Source: Archegozetes longisetosus (lineage: Eukaryota > Arthropoda > Arachnida > Sarcoptiformes > Trhypochthoniidae). Taken from it: a stretch of DNA of 64,000 nt. Position 1 is the stretch's first letter; every line of letters begins with the position of its first letter. The notes under the pieces are model-generated. The model saw only the letters and a program-made list of their open reading frames with translations. It had not been told where the DNA came from and searched no databases. The translations under genes and the position numbers were made by a program. The stretch spans positions 5,845,569 to 5,909,568 of the forward strand of contig JAEMBT020000008.1 in NCBI GenBank assembly GCA_018873245.2. Direction: 5' to 3'. Shown piece after piece: positions 14,391 to 26,043 of the stretch.

Positions 14391-16030
14391 TTAAAGTTTT
14401 ACCACAACTTTTCCAACGTTTGATCCGCTGTGAAGATACTAATCAATTGAAAGAAAAATTGCATTAAATTTAAAGTCTAATCATTTATTAAATTGATTGA
14501 ATACAACCTTAATTCCTCTATAGATTCCTTTGAGACCAGTAAACGCTCCGTCGGTAGTATTTTCCCCTAAATCGCACTTAATTTGAATTTGTTTGTTCGC
14601 AAAGTACTGAGACAATTGTTCACAATATTGTCCATACTTTGACTTATAGTCAAATACGAGGAAACCAATCAATGTTTTTGCCCCGTAGTGAAGCTTAAAA
14701 TTACAAAAATGTTCACTAAAATAACTGGTAATAAGAAATGAATATAATTGAAACCTTAACGATAAAGTCCGGAATATTGATTGGCGCATAACCGACAGTC
14801 TTATAGCCAGAAGTGGCCCCAACATTGATGAGTCTTCCTCTTCTGGCCAAATGTTCAAATAAAAGTTCGAATACAGGACTACCGATGGTTTCCCAAACGA
14901 CATCGATTCCATTCTTCAAACAAAAATGATTTCATTCTTATCAATACTTCACTAAAACTTAGTTACAGTACAAATGTTAAAATAGTTGTTAAATACTGGA
15001 TATTCTTTTTTCAAGACTTGATCCAAATCTTCCTTCTTATAATTGATGATTCGATCACACCCTAAATCTTTGAGAAACTTTTCTTTGATATCTGAAGAGC
15101 ACATTCCGATCACATGACATCCATTTAATTTAGCCCACTGTAGGGCAATGTGTCCGACACCACCGGCAGCTGCGGTAACCAAAACAATTTCGCCACTAAC
15201 CATCTTTGCGCTTTCCGTCAAACCAATGGATGCCGTTAAGCCACTGGTGCCAAACAGTGCTATATACTCAGGCTTTGCTTCTGGAACTACTGTCAAATTA
15301 TCGTTTTCCGTCGCATACTTCAAACAAATAGCAAACAATGAATTAAATTCTAGGTTGAATTCTTTATTTCATACCAAGTATTCGGAATATGCTCGCATTT
15401 TACCACATTTGATAACCACAAACTGTCCGACACTATAGTTTGTCACTCCATTGCCCACTTTGACGATTTCGCCTAAAGACTAATTACATGAATTTCAAAG
15501 TGATTTGTTATGAGGAATATTTGATAAAATTTTAGGAGTTTGTTCTCCTATTATTCAGTTATGAGCCAGAGATAAATGAAATTTTAGTTGTTTAGAAAAG
15601 TTTTAACGTTAAGTAGTATTGAGTTATACACAAAGAAAATAAACTAAAATCAAATGAACTGAACTTCAATTCCTAAAGGATAAGGCGGTTCCTCGTGAGC
15701 AAAATATCTGCCGGCAGTGATATTTAGATCAGTTGCATTGACGCCAACATAAATATTTTTGACTAGAATTTGATTGTCAAGTGGATCAACTAATGGTTCG
15801 GAGACTATTTTGACGGCTTCATCAAAATTAGTCGAATAGTTGAAAACATTTAGTTTTCTAAAACTTTCTCTATTGATGTTCGTCATCACAAACTTTATAT
15901 TATTAAAGCGACAATTATTAATTAAAATAGATCTCTCTTTAATTAGTGAATTAGTTATTAATTTGAATTTTTTACAAAACATGAAACCTATTTGAGATGA
16001 TAGTGAAACTAAGTGTGAATACAAGGTCAC
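14391..16030 (-). CDS. Zinc-binding-dehydrogenase-like NAD(P)H oxidoreductase (ZADH2 / prostaglandin reductase 3 type), six exons
   Basis: Medium-chain dehydrogenase/reductase family; human ZADH2 (PTGR3) reduces 15-keto-prostaglandins, but the substrate in this animal is unknown. Exons: 16030-15665, 15479-15375, 15317-14997, 14913-14755, 14693-14508, 14438-14391. All junctions are GT-AG, phase 0, and give 394 residues. The GroES-like part carries VGVNATDLNITAGRY. The Rossmann part carries the nucleotide-binding AAAGGVGHIALQWAKLNG, followed by GIDVVWETIGS and LINVGATSGY. The C-terminus GKVVVKL matches the family end. The first ~48 residues are Lys/Arg/Asn-rich before TNINRESFRK and may be a mitochondrial presequence; a shorter start at that internal Met is possible. 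Poly(A) signal at 14318-14323. No damage seen. The duplicated copy of this neighbourhood near 49.9 kb has lost this gene. Confidence 0.92.
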
Positions 16031-16505
16031 AACTTTTCAATGTTAGGCGTAGTCATCGCACAAATGATTGATAAAACTTTTATGGTTGTGATTATGTAAT
16101 CTATTTGGCAAAAGTTCAAAACTCCTCAAACAACTTAAACATATGTGATGTTTGCACATTAATAGTGATCTGATGAACGAGGTTGGACAAAGTTGTTGTA
16201 ATTACTTCATAATATCAACTCGTTCTTAAGGTATTAAGTTTTCTGTTTTCTTAATTGCTCTGCTATTTTAAAAATACTCTTTAAAACGGTTTTTCGTTAA
16301 GAGATACTGAGATAACATATTTTAACATTGAGTACAATGAGTATGATCTTGAAGTTTCTGCAACACATCCGCAAATTACAAAAATAAAATCAAGTTTTGT
16401 TCAAATATTGAAAATTGGTTTATATTTTATTAATTAATGAAACAAATGTTGAAAGAAGTGAACTTCATTTGATCCCATTATAGAAATGAGAAATTAGTTT
16501 GAATG
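16031..16505. other. Intergenic, duplicated near 50.9-51.4 kb
   Basis: There is no gene here. The minus-strand AATAAA at 16426-16431 serves the PGRP gene. The sequence, including the upstream part of the ZADH2 first exon, recurs at about 50870-51410 with substitutions. Confidence 0.7.
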
Positions 16506-17169
16506 CTAACACACGAAACTTGGTAGTTTTCCACCAAAATTTTTCCACGACTTAATAATTTGATAGAGTTTATCTCCGGGACAGTCCGTGCAATTCTGAT
16601 CTCGATGTCCATGAATTTTAGCGTCTTCTGAGACAAATCCCTTTTCTTTTCCACAAGCTATCAATTTTTGGGTCACTTCAAGCATTTGATCGGATGGCGC
16701 GATATTCATATAATCACCAATGAATGAAATAGCAATGGCCTTATCATTCATTCCTCTAGTATGTGCTCCAACTTTATCCCAACCGCGACCTTCATAGACA
16801 TTGTCGTCTCCACCAACTAAAAAATTGTATCCAATGTGTTCCCACCCGCGGCTTATTTGATGAAACTTTTGAATATCGCGCACAACTTCTGAACACTTAT
16901 CCTGGTTATTACAAACCCATTGCGACCCTTCGGTATGATGTATGAAAACATGCGATACTGGCTTTGTCTTCATTTTGACCAAAACTGATGAGTTTGCTTT
17001 CCACTCAGAGCGAGTCACGATTTTGAATGAATCACATACTGATGCTATCATTAAATTAGAGTTAATATTGCTTTTGACTTATGGCAAAATTTGGTTTCTT
17101 ACTATTTAAGCCATAATAGCTATCCATCCAATACAGAATGGTTAAGATCGAAAACCAAAACCAATTCAT
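16506..17169 (-). CDS. Short secreted peptidoglycan recognition protein, predicted zinc amidase, two exons
   Basis: Binds bacterial peptidoglycan and, if catalytic, cleaves the MurNAc-L-Ala amide bond (N-acetylmuramoyl-L-alanine amidase). Exon 1 (17169-17103) encodes Met-Asn-Trp followed by a hydrophobic, aromatic-rich stretch, a good signal peptide. It ends with donor GTAAGA, and exon 2 begins at 17038 (or 17044) after an intron of ~60 nt. The product is about 200 residues, typical of PGRP-S. The PGRP/T7-lysozyme-like fold is clear: SEW, FIHHTEG, WEHIGYNFLVGGD, VYEGRGWDKVGAHT, IAISFIGDY, GHRDQNCTDCPGDKLY. The zinc ligands His (HHT), His (GHRD) and Cys (TDCPG) and the catalytic Tyr (GYNF) are all retained, so amidase activity is predicted. 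Both exons have decayed duplicates elsewhere (46.7 and 51.4 kb). Confidence 0.95.
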
Positions 17170-18707
17170 AATCTTTGGCTGATGAAGTTTTTCTCTTATG
17201 CTTATGAGAACCTATTGCTGCTAACAATAAACTGATTGACATTAAAGTCGAAACTTATCCCAAGTGGAAGCTTAACTTTTAGATCATTTTTATCATAACT
17301 TCATGAGTCAGTATCTAATTCGAAGACACTTATGTTTTTTATATCTATTGTTACCTTCATGAACATTGAAATAATAAACAATGAATTGCTTTTAACTGGA
17401 ATACTCCTTAAGTGGAGTAAGTGGCAACTATAAGTTATCTATTAATTTGGTAGATTAATAAGAACTTTTATTCTAACGAAAAATTGATCGTAACTAATGG
17501 CAAATAAGTGAAGTTCTAGCTTTCAAACATAGAACTCAAGTTTGTTAGACAAATGAATTGTAATTTATATCGATAAACTTTATAGCTATCAAATATGACT
17601 TGGACTAAACTACATTTAGTTTTGAGAAGTAAATTTGGTAAATTTCTTATACCTATAGTGTTTTCAAGCATTTGTAGAATCAGAATCAAAGCAAAAGTTG
17701 CTATGACTTCAATTTGATAATCATTGTTAAACTAGTGACTTCTTAGTGTCAAATTAAATCAAATGACCTAATCATATATTTGTAGCCTAAAATTTGTAGA
17801 TACAAAAATAAAATCATAATTATTGATTTTATGATTATTTTGTAAAAATTGATTCTTTACTCATTAACATAAGTATAACAAAAGTCAGAATTATCTGCCT
17901 TTTCAGGGCATCACTACTATTACGAACTCATTGATTGTTTAGTTAACAATTGAGTTATAAAATTGTCACAGCATTTATTTGAAAAGTTTAAGTTTTATTA
18001 GATAAATCATACATGTGTATAATTTATATGAGTACAAATGAAATCTTTAAACGCATGAGAATTACTAAACCATTAGATTCTAAGGCTTATGAGAATGTCT
18101 TTAAAAGTAGACTAACGTTTTTCTCTGCTGTTGTAGAAGTTGACGCCTTTCAAAGCTATAAACTAATCCCCATTTGATCTATTTGTACTGAACCTGAACC
18201 CTTCCTTTCACCTGAACTGAAATACAAAGCTTAGACTTTAAAACTAAATATAAGAAAATTTCAAGATATGACAAAATTGTATTTCAAATACAAGTCCATA
18301 TTTAATTGAATCCTAACTTGAATAAAGGCAATCAAATTATTAATTATCATGCTATGAATTCTCTTTTTTCAAATGAATATGTTTTAAAATCAATTTAATT
18401 GATTCTTACAAAGAAATAGTTTTTCAAACACATTTGAATAACGGGGTTCAGATCACAAGTTTCATTGTATTTAGTATTAATGATTTTGATATAATCTCGA
18501 ATCAAATTGACCACAAAATTCTTTATCATAAAATAAATAATTACTAGCAAACTGAAAACTCTTTCAAAAAATTTGAAAAAACCAAGTCTTAGATAAAATA
18601 AACTTTATATCCGATGAAAGCTCCTCAAATAATAGCTGTTGAATAATGCTTTCTGTTGATATTTTTAGTAAAATATCCGCGTCCCTACTCATCGCTTAGT
18701 TTACATT
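17170..18707. other. Intergenic; first ~240 bp duplicated at 46.7-47.0 kb
   Basis: No gene recognised. 17170-17412, together with the PGRP first exon just before it, recurs at about 46678-46993, both ending in 'aatactccttaag'. This part presumably contains the PGRP promoter. The rest (17413-18707) is AT-rich with no clear repeats or reading frames. Confidence 0.6.
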
Positions 18708-19055
18708 ATGTGCGAACAAATATCTGCAGAAGTAAAGCAAAAATGTTATCAGTTGTGTAGTCAATATCTTACAGCAATTTGCAAAAATATAAGAAAAGAT
18801 GATATTATTTTCAAAACAATTACTGGAGGCATAACTAACAAAATGTTTTATTGTGGACTTCCACCAAATCTGATTTTAAATGGTAGTCAACCGAAAGAAG
18901 TTGCCATAAAACTGTATCGAAGTAGTGAAAGACCACGCGATGCAAACGACTCAATACTTAACGATATAATTATTGGACTTGTTATATCTGAAAACAGTTT
19001 GGGACCAAAAATTTACGGCATATCTTCTGATTCTGTGATCATGCAGTTTATAGAG
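18708..19055 (+). pseudogene. Choline/ethanolamine kinase, orphan first exon
   Basis: Encodes the N-terminal ~116 residues of a choline/ethanolamine kinase, the enzyme that commits choline or ethanolamine to phospholipid synthesis. Family signatures are TGGITNKMFYC with a following Leu-Pro, a VAIKLYR-type lysine strand, and GLVISENSLGPKIYGI ending in QFIE. A plausible donor (GTTTGC) follows at 19056. No downstream exon with the catalytic Brenner motif (HNDxxxxN) or DFEY is visible before the minus-strand kinase array begins. I therefore call it a gene fragment cut off by array DNA, unless a very long intron spans the array. The Met start is the first in frame, in reasonable context. Confidence 0.8.
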
Positions 19056-19641
19056 GTTTGCATTTTTAGGGTTTATTAAAACGACACATAACTCATTGAG
19101 ATTGTGCTCCTATTCAAAAGTGTCATTAATTCAGTGATAGAGATCAGAAAAACCCTTTATTAGTGGCAGAATTGGGACGAATCAATCGTAAAATTAATTG
19201 GTTGTGCGTTACATTCACTGAAAAACACAAACTCTTATACAACTGATTGAATTAGTGAAATAATGAAACAAAATCAGTTAAAATATTTCATTGACAATGA
19301 TTTTGAAACAGATTTTGGATTCAACAATATTTTGGTCAAGGATTACAAAATATCTGAAGAGTCTTGTGACCGAATAGTTTTAAGTTTGAATTAGTGAAAT
19401 AATCAAACAAAATTGGATCAAATATTATATATTTTGGTCTTGTAGCCAAATCCAAAAGTCAATACTCTCCAATAGAAATGAAAATTGATAGAAAATTCAT
19501 TACAATTAATATATAAAATATCGAAATATATGACTAAATGTCTATTAGCTTGTGAGAGTTTGTGAGTTTTTCGATTTATAATTTGAGACTTAACTATTAT
19601 AATTTGGATGTTTGGTATAATAAAGCAGTAATTTTGAAGAA
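19056..19641. repeat. Intergenic; 3' flank of array copy A, shared with copy B
   Basis: 19056-19420 shows nothing recognisable. From about 19455 to 19641 the sequence is nearly identical to 23080-23283, the 3' flank of copy B, so copies A and B duplicated together with their downstream DNA. A short frame in this block is conserved only because the DNA is a recent duplicate. Confidence 0.75.
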
Positions 19642-21480
19642 CTAGTGTGTCTTTTTCGACCATGGTCTTATACAGTATGTATTTAATGATTTCAACTCAT
19701 TTTCGTTACTGAACTCAGTTTTACTCAATGCCCATGAATTTCTTTCTTCAAGAATTTTCATACAATCAGGTCTTTCAGTGATATCTCTAGAAGTCATTTT
19801 CGTAACAAATTTTTTGACATTTCTATATTTTTCATACAAAACGTATAAATGGCTGTCTTGTTTTTCATAAGACCTTAAAAACAAAATTACATAAAGTATT
19901 TAGTTTGCTGTAATGAATAAATGAAATTTGTAGCTAAAAATTTATACCTGTATATACTAACTTTTTGTAATCAATAAAAAACATTTTTTCCATAATAACG
20001 CCCAAGCTATAAATGTCTGCGCTCGTGTCATAAACACATTTGTCTCCTCCTTCTGATACTTCTGGTGCCGCATAATTTATGTGTCCTCTGTTGCCAGTGT
20101 GCGATTGACCCGCTTTTTCATGAATTACAGCTAAACCAAAATCTCCTATTTTAACGCAAACTTTATTACCTGATTCAACCTTCAACATTATGTTATCTGG
20201 TTTTAAGTCTCTGTGAATTAGAGGTTTCTCTCTATTATGCAAATATTGAATGCCTTCTAATACTCCAATAAACAGTTGACTGGCTACATAATAACCCAAC
20301 GGAATCAAACAATCATCTTGCATAAGATTTAAGTCTTTCATTTCTTTAATCACATCTTTCAGAGATTTGTCACACAATTCCATTTGGATATAGAGAGATT
20401 TTTCGGACTTGAACATTCATCATTTAAATTTGCTTCATGCTGCATGTCATGAAGCTTCACAAGTTTTTCATCATTTGATTCTTCCTCAAGCCATATGTCG
20501 TGATACTTGACGAGTCTTTCTTCACTCAATTCTTTAATTGTAGAACAAGTTTCCAATTCCTTCAAAAATTCGGTTTCTGTTTTGATATTGAATCTGATCT
20601 TTTTAACTGCAAAATGAGAATAAGAACGCTCCTTTTGCACTTTAAATACTTCTCCAAAACTGCCTTCTCCGAGTTTTTTCAACTCAGTGAATTTTGTTTT
20701 ATACTCTCCATTCCGAATGAAAGTATCATTGAATGGAATAATTTTCCCCTCAATGGGTTTATAATTTATTTGTTGATAGTATGCAAAAATGTCATTAAAT
20801 AATTTGAAATTAGTTTCTTCTGGTTCTATTAGCATTTCTTTTCCACATTGACCCCAAATGAAAATCTTTCCTTCTTCTGATAAAGCCATTGAAATGCTGT
20901 AGCGATAATGTGACGCGATATCAATGAATTTGTCTCCACCCTTAAATCTCAAGGGAGTTTTACTTTGCTTTTTGATTTCTTCATATCCGAGTGGTTTGAC
21001 TTCATAACTACCAAATGCGTAAATATCCCCATCACGTGATAACAATAAACTGTGAAACGCCCCACAACTTATTTTCTCAATAGTAATTCCATTCATTTCT
21101 ACTTTTTTGGGTAAATGAAAATAGTCTTCTTTTTCAAAGCCGAGTTGACCGAACCAGTTTTGACCCCAAACGAACACATTTCCCCTCTCAGTTAAAGCCA
21201 TTGAATGACTCCAGCCACACGCAATCGCCTTAACTTTCTCTCCATCAAATCCATTCACTTGATATGGTTTCGACACATTATCATTTGAGCCGTTCCCAAT
21301 CTGTCCATGCAAATTAAAACCCCACGCATAAACCTCACCGTCAATTCTCAAAACAAGAGAGTGATAAAAACCACAACAAATATCGATAACATTTTTGTCA
21401 CTCAAATATTCGTTCAGTTCTGGTTTATGTATTTGATTATCTTCTGTCCCAATTCCTATTAGCAGAACTGTTTGCAACTA
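19642..21480 (-). pseudogene. Array copy A: RCC1-propeller/kinase, 5'-truncated, one frameshift
   Basis: Reads from the middle of an RCC1 propeller into a protein kinase. RCC1 blades show the repeated xVYAWGxNxxGQIGNG and HSMALTExGNVFVWG motifs. The last blade (IFIWGQCGKEM) leads into a linker and the kinase. Kinase motifs: glycine loop LGEGSFGEVFKV, lysine in FAVKKIRF, HRDLKPDN, KIGDFGLA, and AAPEV preceded by the SHTGNRG activation segment. An insert of ~30 residues sits between WLEEE and the LYIQMELC-type strand. Relative to copy C, about 4 nt are missing at that strand (about 20385-20400), shifting frame in mid-kinase. A 3' exon (about 19874-19642) encodes the MTSRDITERPDC tail. The 5' end breaks at ~21480, so start codon and first blades are absent. 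Confidence 0.85.
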
Positions 21481-21879
21481 TTTTCTCATAAGTCCAGTTT
21501 TACAATTAAAGGTTTGCTCAAAAATGCTTTGCTCAACGGATCAAATGCATAATTGACTGCTCAAAATTGTCAGCAATAATTACAAATTTTCAGAGATATT
21601 ATATTCTTATCAACTATTTCTTCAATCAGATCAAGGTTTTCAGAAAAAGTAATTGACTTCAATGATTCTGATCTGAAAGGACTTTTGACTATAATTGCTC
21701 GCATGTATCAGGTGGAATCATGTTCGATACTTTCCATAGCCGATACTTATATTTTCTGATTCAGTATTGAGAGCAGATCTCGAGTAGTAAGTTCTAGATC
21801 AGAGTACGCTCACTTTTGTTCGAATATGTGAAATTTTGGTTTCAACCATAAATTCGTAATTTAGATACTGCTTTCACCT

Positions 21880-22310
21880 ACATTCACTTGTGATAGCTTT
21901 TGATTCAACTCATCATTTAACATTTGAATGAAGTCTTTTAAAGACTTGAAGAGTAATTCCATTTTAATATAAAATAAAAGATTTATGTGGATAGAAACCT
22001 TTGTGACTGAAGCTCAAGCCAGACGTCTCATTTATCTTGTAATCATTTCTGGCATGACAAAATTGTTCAACCCAAAATTCATGCAATTTTATAAGAAATT
22101 TACTTTTAATAGATGTAATAGTTTCCAACTCTTGCAATATACGATCAGCCTGCTCTTCACCCAAAATTATTTTATTGATTGCGAAAGTTTCATTTGACTT
22201 TTTCTCGATAACTCTGACGATAATCCCAAATGTACCAGAAGATATGACTCCTATTTCGTTGAAATTCTGCTTATATTTCCCAATATTAGATGTGAATGAT
22301 CTCTGATATA
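21880..22310 (-). pseudogene. Diverged kinase N-lobe fragment related to the array
   Basis: A minus-strand frame reads a glycine loop (ISSGTFGIIVRV), then a lysine strand in which the usual AxK is FAINKI, i.e. the invariant lysine is replaced by Asn. It continues through LHEFWVEQ to YIKMELLFKSLKDFI, matching the position of LYIQMELCDKSLKDVI in the array kinases, then stops. No catalytic loop follows. It is far more diverged than any numbered copy, so it is an old relic or a separate pseudokinase lineage. 21481-21880 between it and copy A shows nothing recognisable. Confidence 0.7.
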
Positions 22311-22439
22311 ATTTAGTTTTAATAAAATATAAATGAAAACTATCTTTGATTGTGATTATTTCTTTACTAAGAAGTTTGACAAACCCTGGCTATCAATTAT
22401 ACAATTTAAGATATAATTATTTGTTATTATTGATACATT

Positions 22440-22610
22440 AATGCATAGGTGGGGACCCCACCCTCCGCCTCCACTCAACACCCCTAAAAGATTTGCGATT
22501 GAGGTTTTCGGCGGCGACAAGTGACGCGAGTGGGTTCGCTCGGTTGAGCTGTCATCTCATAAGAGCAGATTTTTCAGCTCCATCCCCCGTATGGATGGCA
22601 GGATGAAATT
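22440..22610. other. GC- and CpG-rich island with perfect 15-bp palindrome
   Basis: A compositional outlier in AT-rich surroundings. It opens with the perfect inverted repeat ggtgggg-a-ccccacc (22448-22462) and continues with gcggcgacaagtgacgcgag and a gggttcgctcgg stretch. No frame in it is recognisable. The ggttcgctc word is loosely like a Pol III B box, but I find no convincing A box. It could be the end of a mobile element or a small structured RNA; function unknown. Confidence 0.4.
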
Positions 22611-22649
22611 CATTATTTTATGAATTGACTTTTCAACTGATCTATAAGT

Positions 22650-22830
22650 ATTTTTAACGCTGATTCCGAATGTGAAATCCAAATTTCTTTATATCGAATA
22701 CTTTTCGAGATATTCGACTTTAAATATTTTATATAGAATTTTTCCACTTTAAGATTTTTAATTATATGATATATGTTTTCGATGTAGAATTTAACGCTGA
22801 TTACGATTATGAAACCCGATTTCGATATCT
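22650..22830. repeat. Internal ~136-bp direct duplication
   Basis: The block ttaacgctgattccgaatgtgaaatcc (about 22657) recurs as ttaacgctgattacgattatgaaaccc (about 22791). Similar flanking text (tttcgatatc / atattcgac) recurs as well. This is a diverged tandem pair with no coding potential. Confidence 0.5.
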
Positions 22831-22879
22831 ATAATATCCTTAGAGAAAATCGAATATTCATTTTAAACGTTTACTTTAA

Positions 22880-23079
22880 GGACATCTAGCGTGAAATTTT
22901 ACTTGAGTGAAATGCAAGTAAAAACTTTTTTAATGCAATTGAATTCCTTTGATCAATTGACTCAAACTTAAAGCCCAACGATCTCTTTCACTCAGAGTTT
23001 GTTCACAATCCGGGAGATCGGCTATTATGTTAGACATCATTCTGATGGTTAAATAAATAAATTCGAATATTTTTCTCTA
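22880..23079 (-). pseudogene. Relic last exon of a copy G/H-type array gene
   Basis: The minus strand encodes RMMSNIIADLPDCEQTLSE followed by RDRWALSLSQL, nearly the same as the terminal exon of copies G and H (36.1 and 38.2 kb). It lies immediately 3' of copy B's own tail, and the exons that should precede it are gone. It shows that a G/H-type gene once stood between copies A and B. Confidence 0.75.
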
Positions 23080-23283
23080 AAGTCAATACTCTCCAATAGA
23101 AATGAAAATTGATAGAAAATTCATTACAATTAATATATAAAATATCGAAATATATGACTAAATGTCTATTAGCTTGTGAGAGTTTGTGAGTTTTTCGATT
23201 TATAATTTGAGACTTAACTATTATAATTTGGATGTTTGGTATAATAAAGCAGTAACTTTGAAGAACTGGTATGTCTTTTCCGG

Positions 23284-26043
23284 TCATGGTCTTATCCGGT
23301 ATGTATCTAGTGATTTCAACTCGTTCTTGTAATTGAACTCAGTTTTACTCAACGCCCATGAATGTCTTTCTTCAAGAATTTTCATACAATCAGGTCTTTT
23401 ATTGATATTTCTAGAAGTCATTTTCCCAACAAATTTTTTGACATTTCTATATTTTTCATACAAAACGTATAAATGGCTGTCTTGTTTTTCATAAGACCTT
23501 AAAAACAAAATTACATAAAGTATTTAGTTTGCTGTAATGAATAAATGAAATTTGTAGCTAAAAATTTATATATACTAACTTTTTGTAATCAATAAAAAAC
23601 ATTTTTTCCATAATAACGCCCAAGCTATAAATGTCTGCTCTCGTGTCATAGATGCATTTGTCTCCTCCTGATACTTCTGGTGCCGCATAATTTATGTGCC
23701 CTCTGTTGCCAGTGTGCGATTGACCCGCTTTTTCATGAATTACAGCTAAACCAAAATCTCCTATTTTAACGCAAACTTTATTACCTGATTCAACCTTCAA
23801 CATTATGTTATCTGGTTTTAAGTCTCTGTGAATTAGAGGTTTCTCTCTATTATGCAAAAATTGAATGCCTTCTAATACTCCAATAAACAGTTGACTGGCT
23901 ACATAATAACCCAACGGAATCAAACAACCATCTTGCATAAGATTTAAGTCTTTCATTTCTTTAATCACATCTTTCAGAGATTTGTCACACAATTCCATCT
24001 CGATATATAGAGTAAGATTTTTCGAACTTGAATTGCCTTCTTTTAAGTCTACCTCACGCCGTATGTCATGATTCTTAGCAATTTTTCCATCATTTGATTC
24101 TTCTTCAAGCCATACGTCGTAATATTTGATAAGTCTTTTGTCACTCAATTCTTTGATTATGGAACAAGTTTCCAATTCCTTCAAAAATTCAGTTTCTGTT
24201 TCAACTTTGAATCTGATCTTTTTTACTGCAGAAGAAGAATAAGAACGCTCCTTTTGCACTTTAAATACTTCTCCAAAACTGCCTTCTCCGAGTTTTTTCA
24301 ACTCAGTGAATTTTGTTTTATACTCTCCATTCCGAATGAAAGTATCGTTGAATGGAATAATTTTCCCCTCAATGGGTTTATAATTTATTTGTTGATAGTA
24401 TGCAAAAATGTCATTAAATAATTTGAAATTAGTTTCTTCTGGTTCTATTAGCATTTCTTTTCCACATTGACCCCAAATGAAAATCTTTCCTTCTTCTGAT
24501 AAAGCCATTGAAATGCTGTAGCGATAATGTGACGCGATATCAATGAATTTGTCTCCACCCTTAAATCTCAAGGGAGTTTTACTTTGCTTTTTGATTTCTT
24601 CATATCCGAGTAGTTTTAATTCATAGCTATCGAATGCGTAGATATCTCCATCACGTGATAACAGTAAACTGTGAAACGCCCCACAACTTATTTTCTCAAT
24701 AGTAATTCCACTCATTTCTACTTTTTTGGGTGAATAAAAATAGTCTTTTTTTCAATGCCAAGTTGACCAAACCAGTTTTGACCCCAAACGAACACATTTC
24801 CCCTCTCAGTTAAAGCCATTGAATGACTCCAACCACACGCAATCGCCTTAACTTTCTCTTCATTAAATCCATTCACTTGATATGGTTTCGACACATTGTC
24901 ATTTGAGCCGTTCCCAATCTGTCCATGCAAATTAAAACCCCACGCATAAACCTCACCGTCAATGGTCAAAACAAGAGAGTGATGAAAACCACAACAAATA
25001 TCGATAACATTTTTTTCACTCAAATATTGATTCAATTTTGGTTTATGTATTTGATTATCTTTTGTCCCAATTCCTAAAACACCATGCACATTTTGACCCC
25101 AACAATAAACTTTATCGTCAGAAGTGCGCGCAATCGCGTGACTACGAGCAGTTTTGATATCAATGATTTGTCTTCCGCACAATTCTTCAACTATAAACTT
25201 GTCCAATAACTGAGCAACTTTCTCGTTATCACTCGTTATTAACAAAGAATTGTTGAACAAATTCTTTCTTTCGAATTCATAAACATTATCCTCTTTTGTG
25301 ACTATTGTGATATTCCAATCAGAAACAAAAGAAAATTTAATGTCATTTCTAAAACAGTCATTTAGTTTATTGGAAAGTCTTTTATTATTTCTCATTTCTT
25401 GGCTTTTATTGGATCGATTATTTTTTTTAATCGGTTCGTAAATTCTTTCAAAATTATACCAATTAATGTGCATGTAATGAGCGAAGACATGATTGAAACT
25501 CTTGAATTTTGTCTCAATCGGAGTTTTTATAACTTTAAATCCACATCGACCCCAAATGTAAACAACTCCTTCTTTCGACAAAGCCATTAAAATATCGTGA
25601 TTCCAATGTGACGCGATGTCGATGAATTTGTTTTCACTCTTCAATTTCAACGGAGTTTCACTTTTCTCTTCGATTGTTTCGTCTCCGAGTTGTCCGGATT
25701 CATTAATACCGAACACGTAAATATCGCCATCACGCGATAACAATAAACTGTGAAATAAACCACAACTTATTTTCTCAAAAACTTCGTTAATTTCGATAAG
25801 TTTCGGTGCATTTCTAGAGTCATCTTCTTTCAACTTTTTGAAACCCAGTTGTCCAAATTCATTCGAACCCCAACTGAAAACATTTCCCTTCTCTGTTAAA
25901 GCCATCGAATGTTTAGAACCACAAGCGATCGCTTTAACTTTCTCTCCATTGAATTCATTCACATGATATGGAATCGACACAATTTCATCATTATTTCCAT
26001 TCCCGATCTGTCCATATTTATTCTCACCACACGCATAAACTTG
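23284..26043 (-). pseudogene. Array copy B: double RCC1 propeller plus kinase, 5'-truncated
   Basis: Starts abruptly at ~26043 inside a blade (QVYACGENKYGQIGNG), where it abuts the 3' flank of copy C. It then encodes the rest of propeller 1, ending IYIWGRCGFKVIKTP. A charged linker with a second propeller entry strand (NITIVTKEDNVYEF) leads into propeller 2 (VYCWGQNVHGVLGIG onward) and the kinase. Kinase motifs are complete: LGEGSFGEVFKV, AVKKIRF, HRDLKPDN, KIGDFGLA, AAPEV. The 3' exon (about 23508-23284) is the ERPDC-type tail, here KRPDC. A homopolymer-length difference near 24745-24755 shifts frame between the propeller-2 blades. Without that indel the body would be open for more than 800 residues. 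The double-propeller layout is shared with copy D. Confidence 0.85.

Noticed and set aside
19418-19663. An 81-codon minus-strand frame repeated at 23030-23287
   Set aside because: Its conservation is explained by recent duplication of the 3' flank; it has no domain or start context.
22500-22560. Possible tRNA or SINE B box (gggttcgctcgg)
   Set aside because: No matching A box or cloverleaf at the right distance on either strand.
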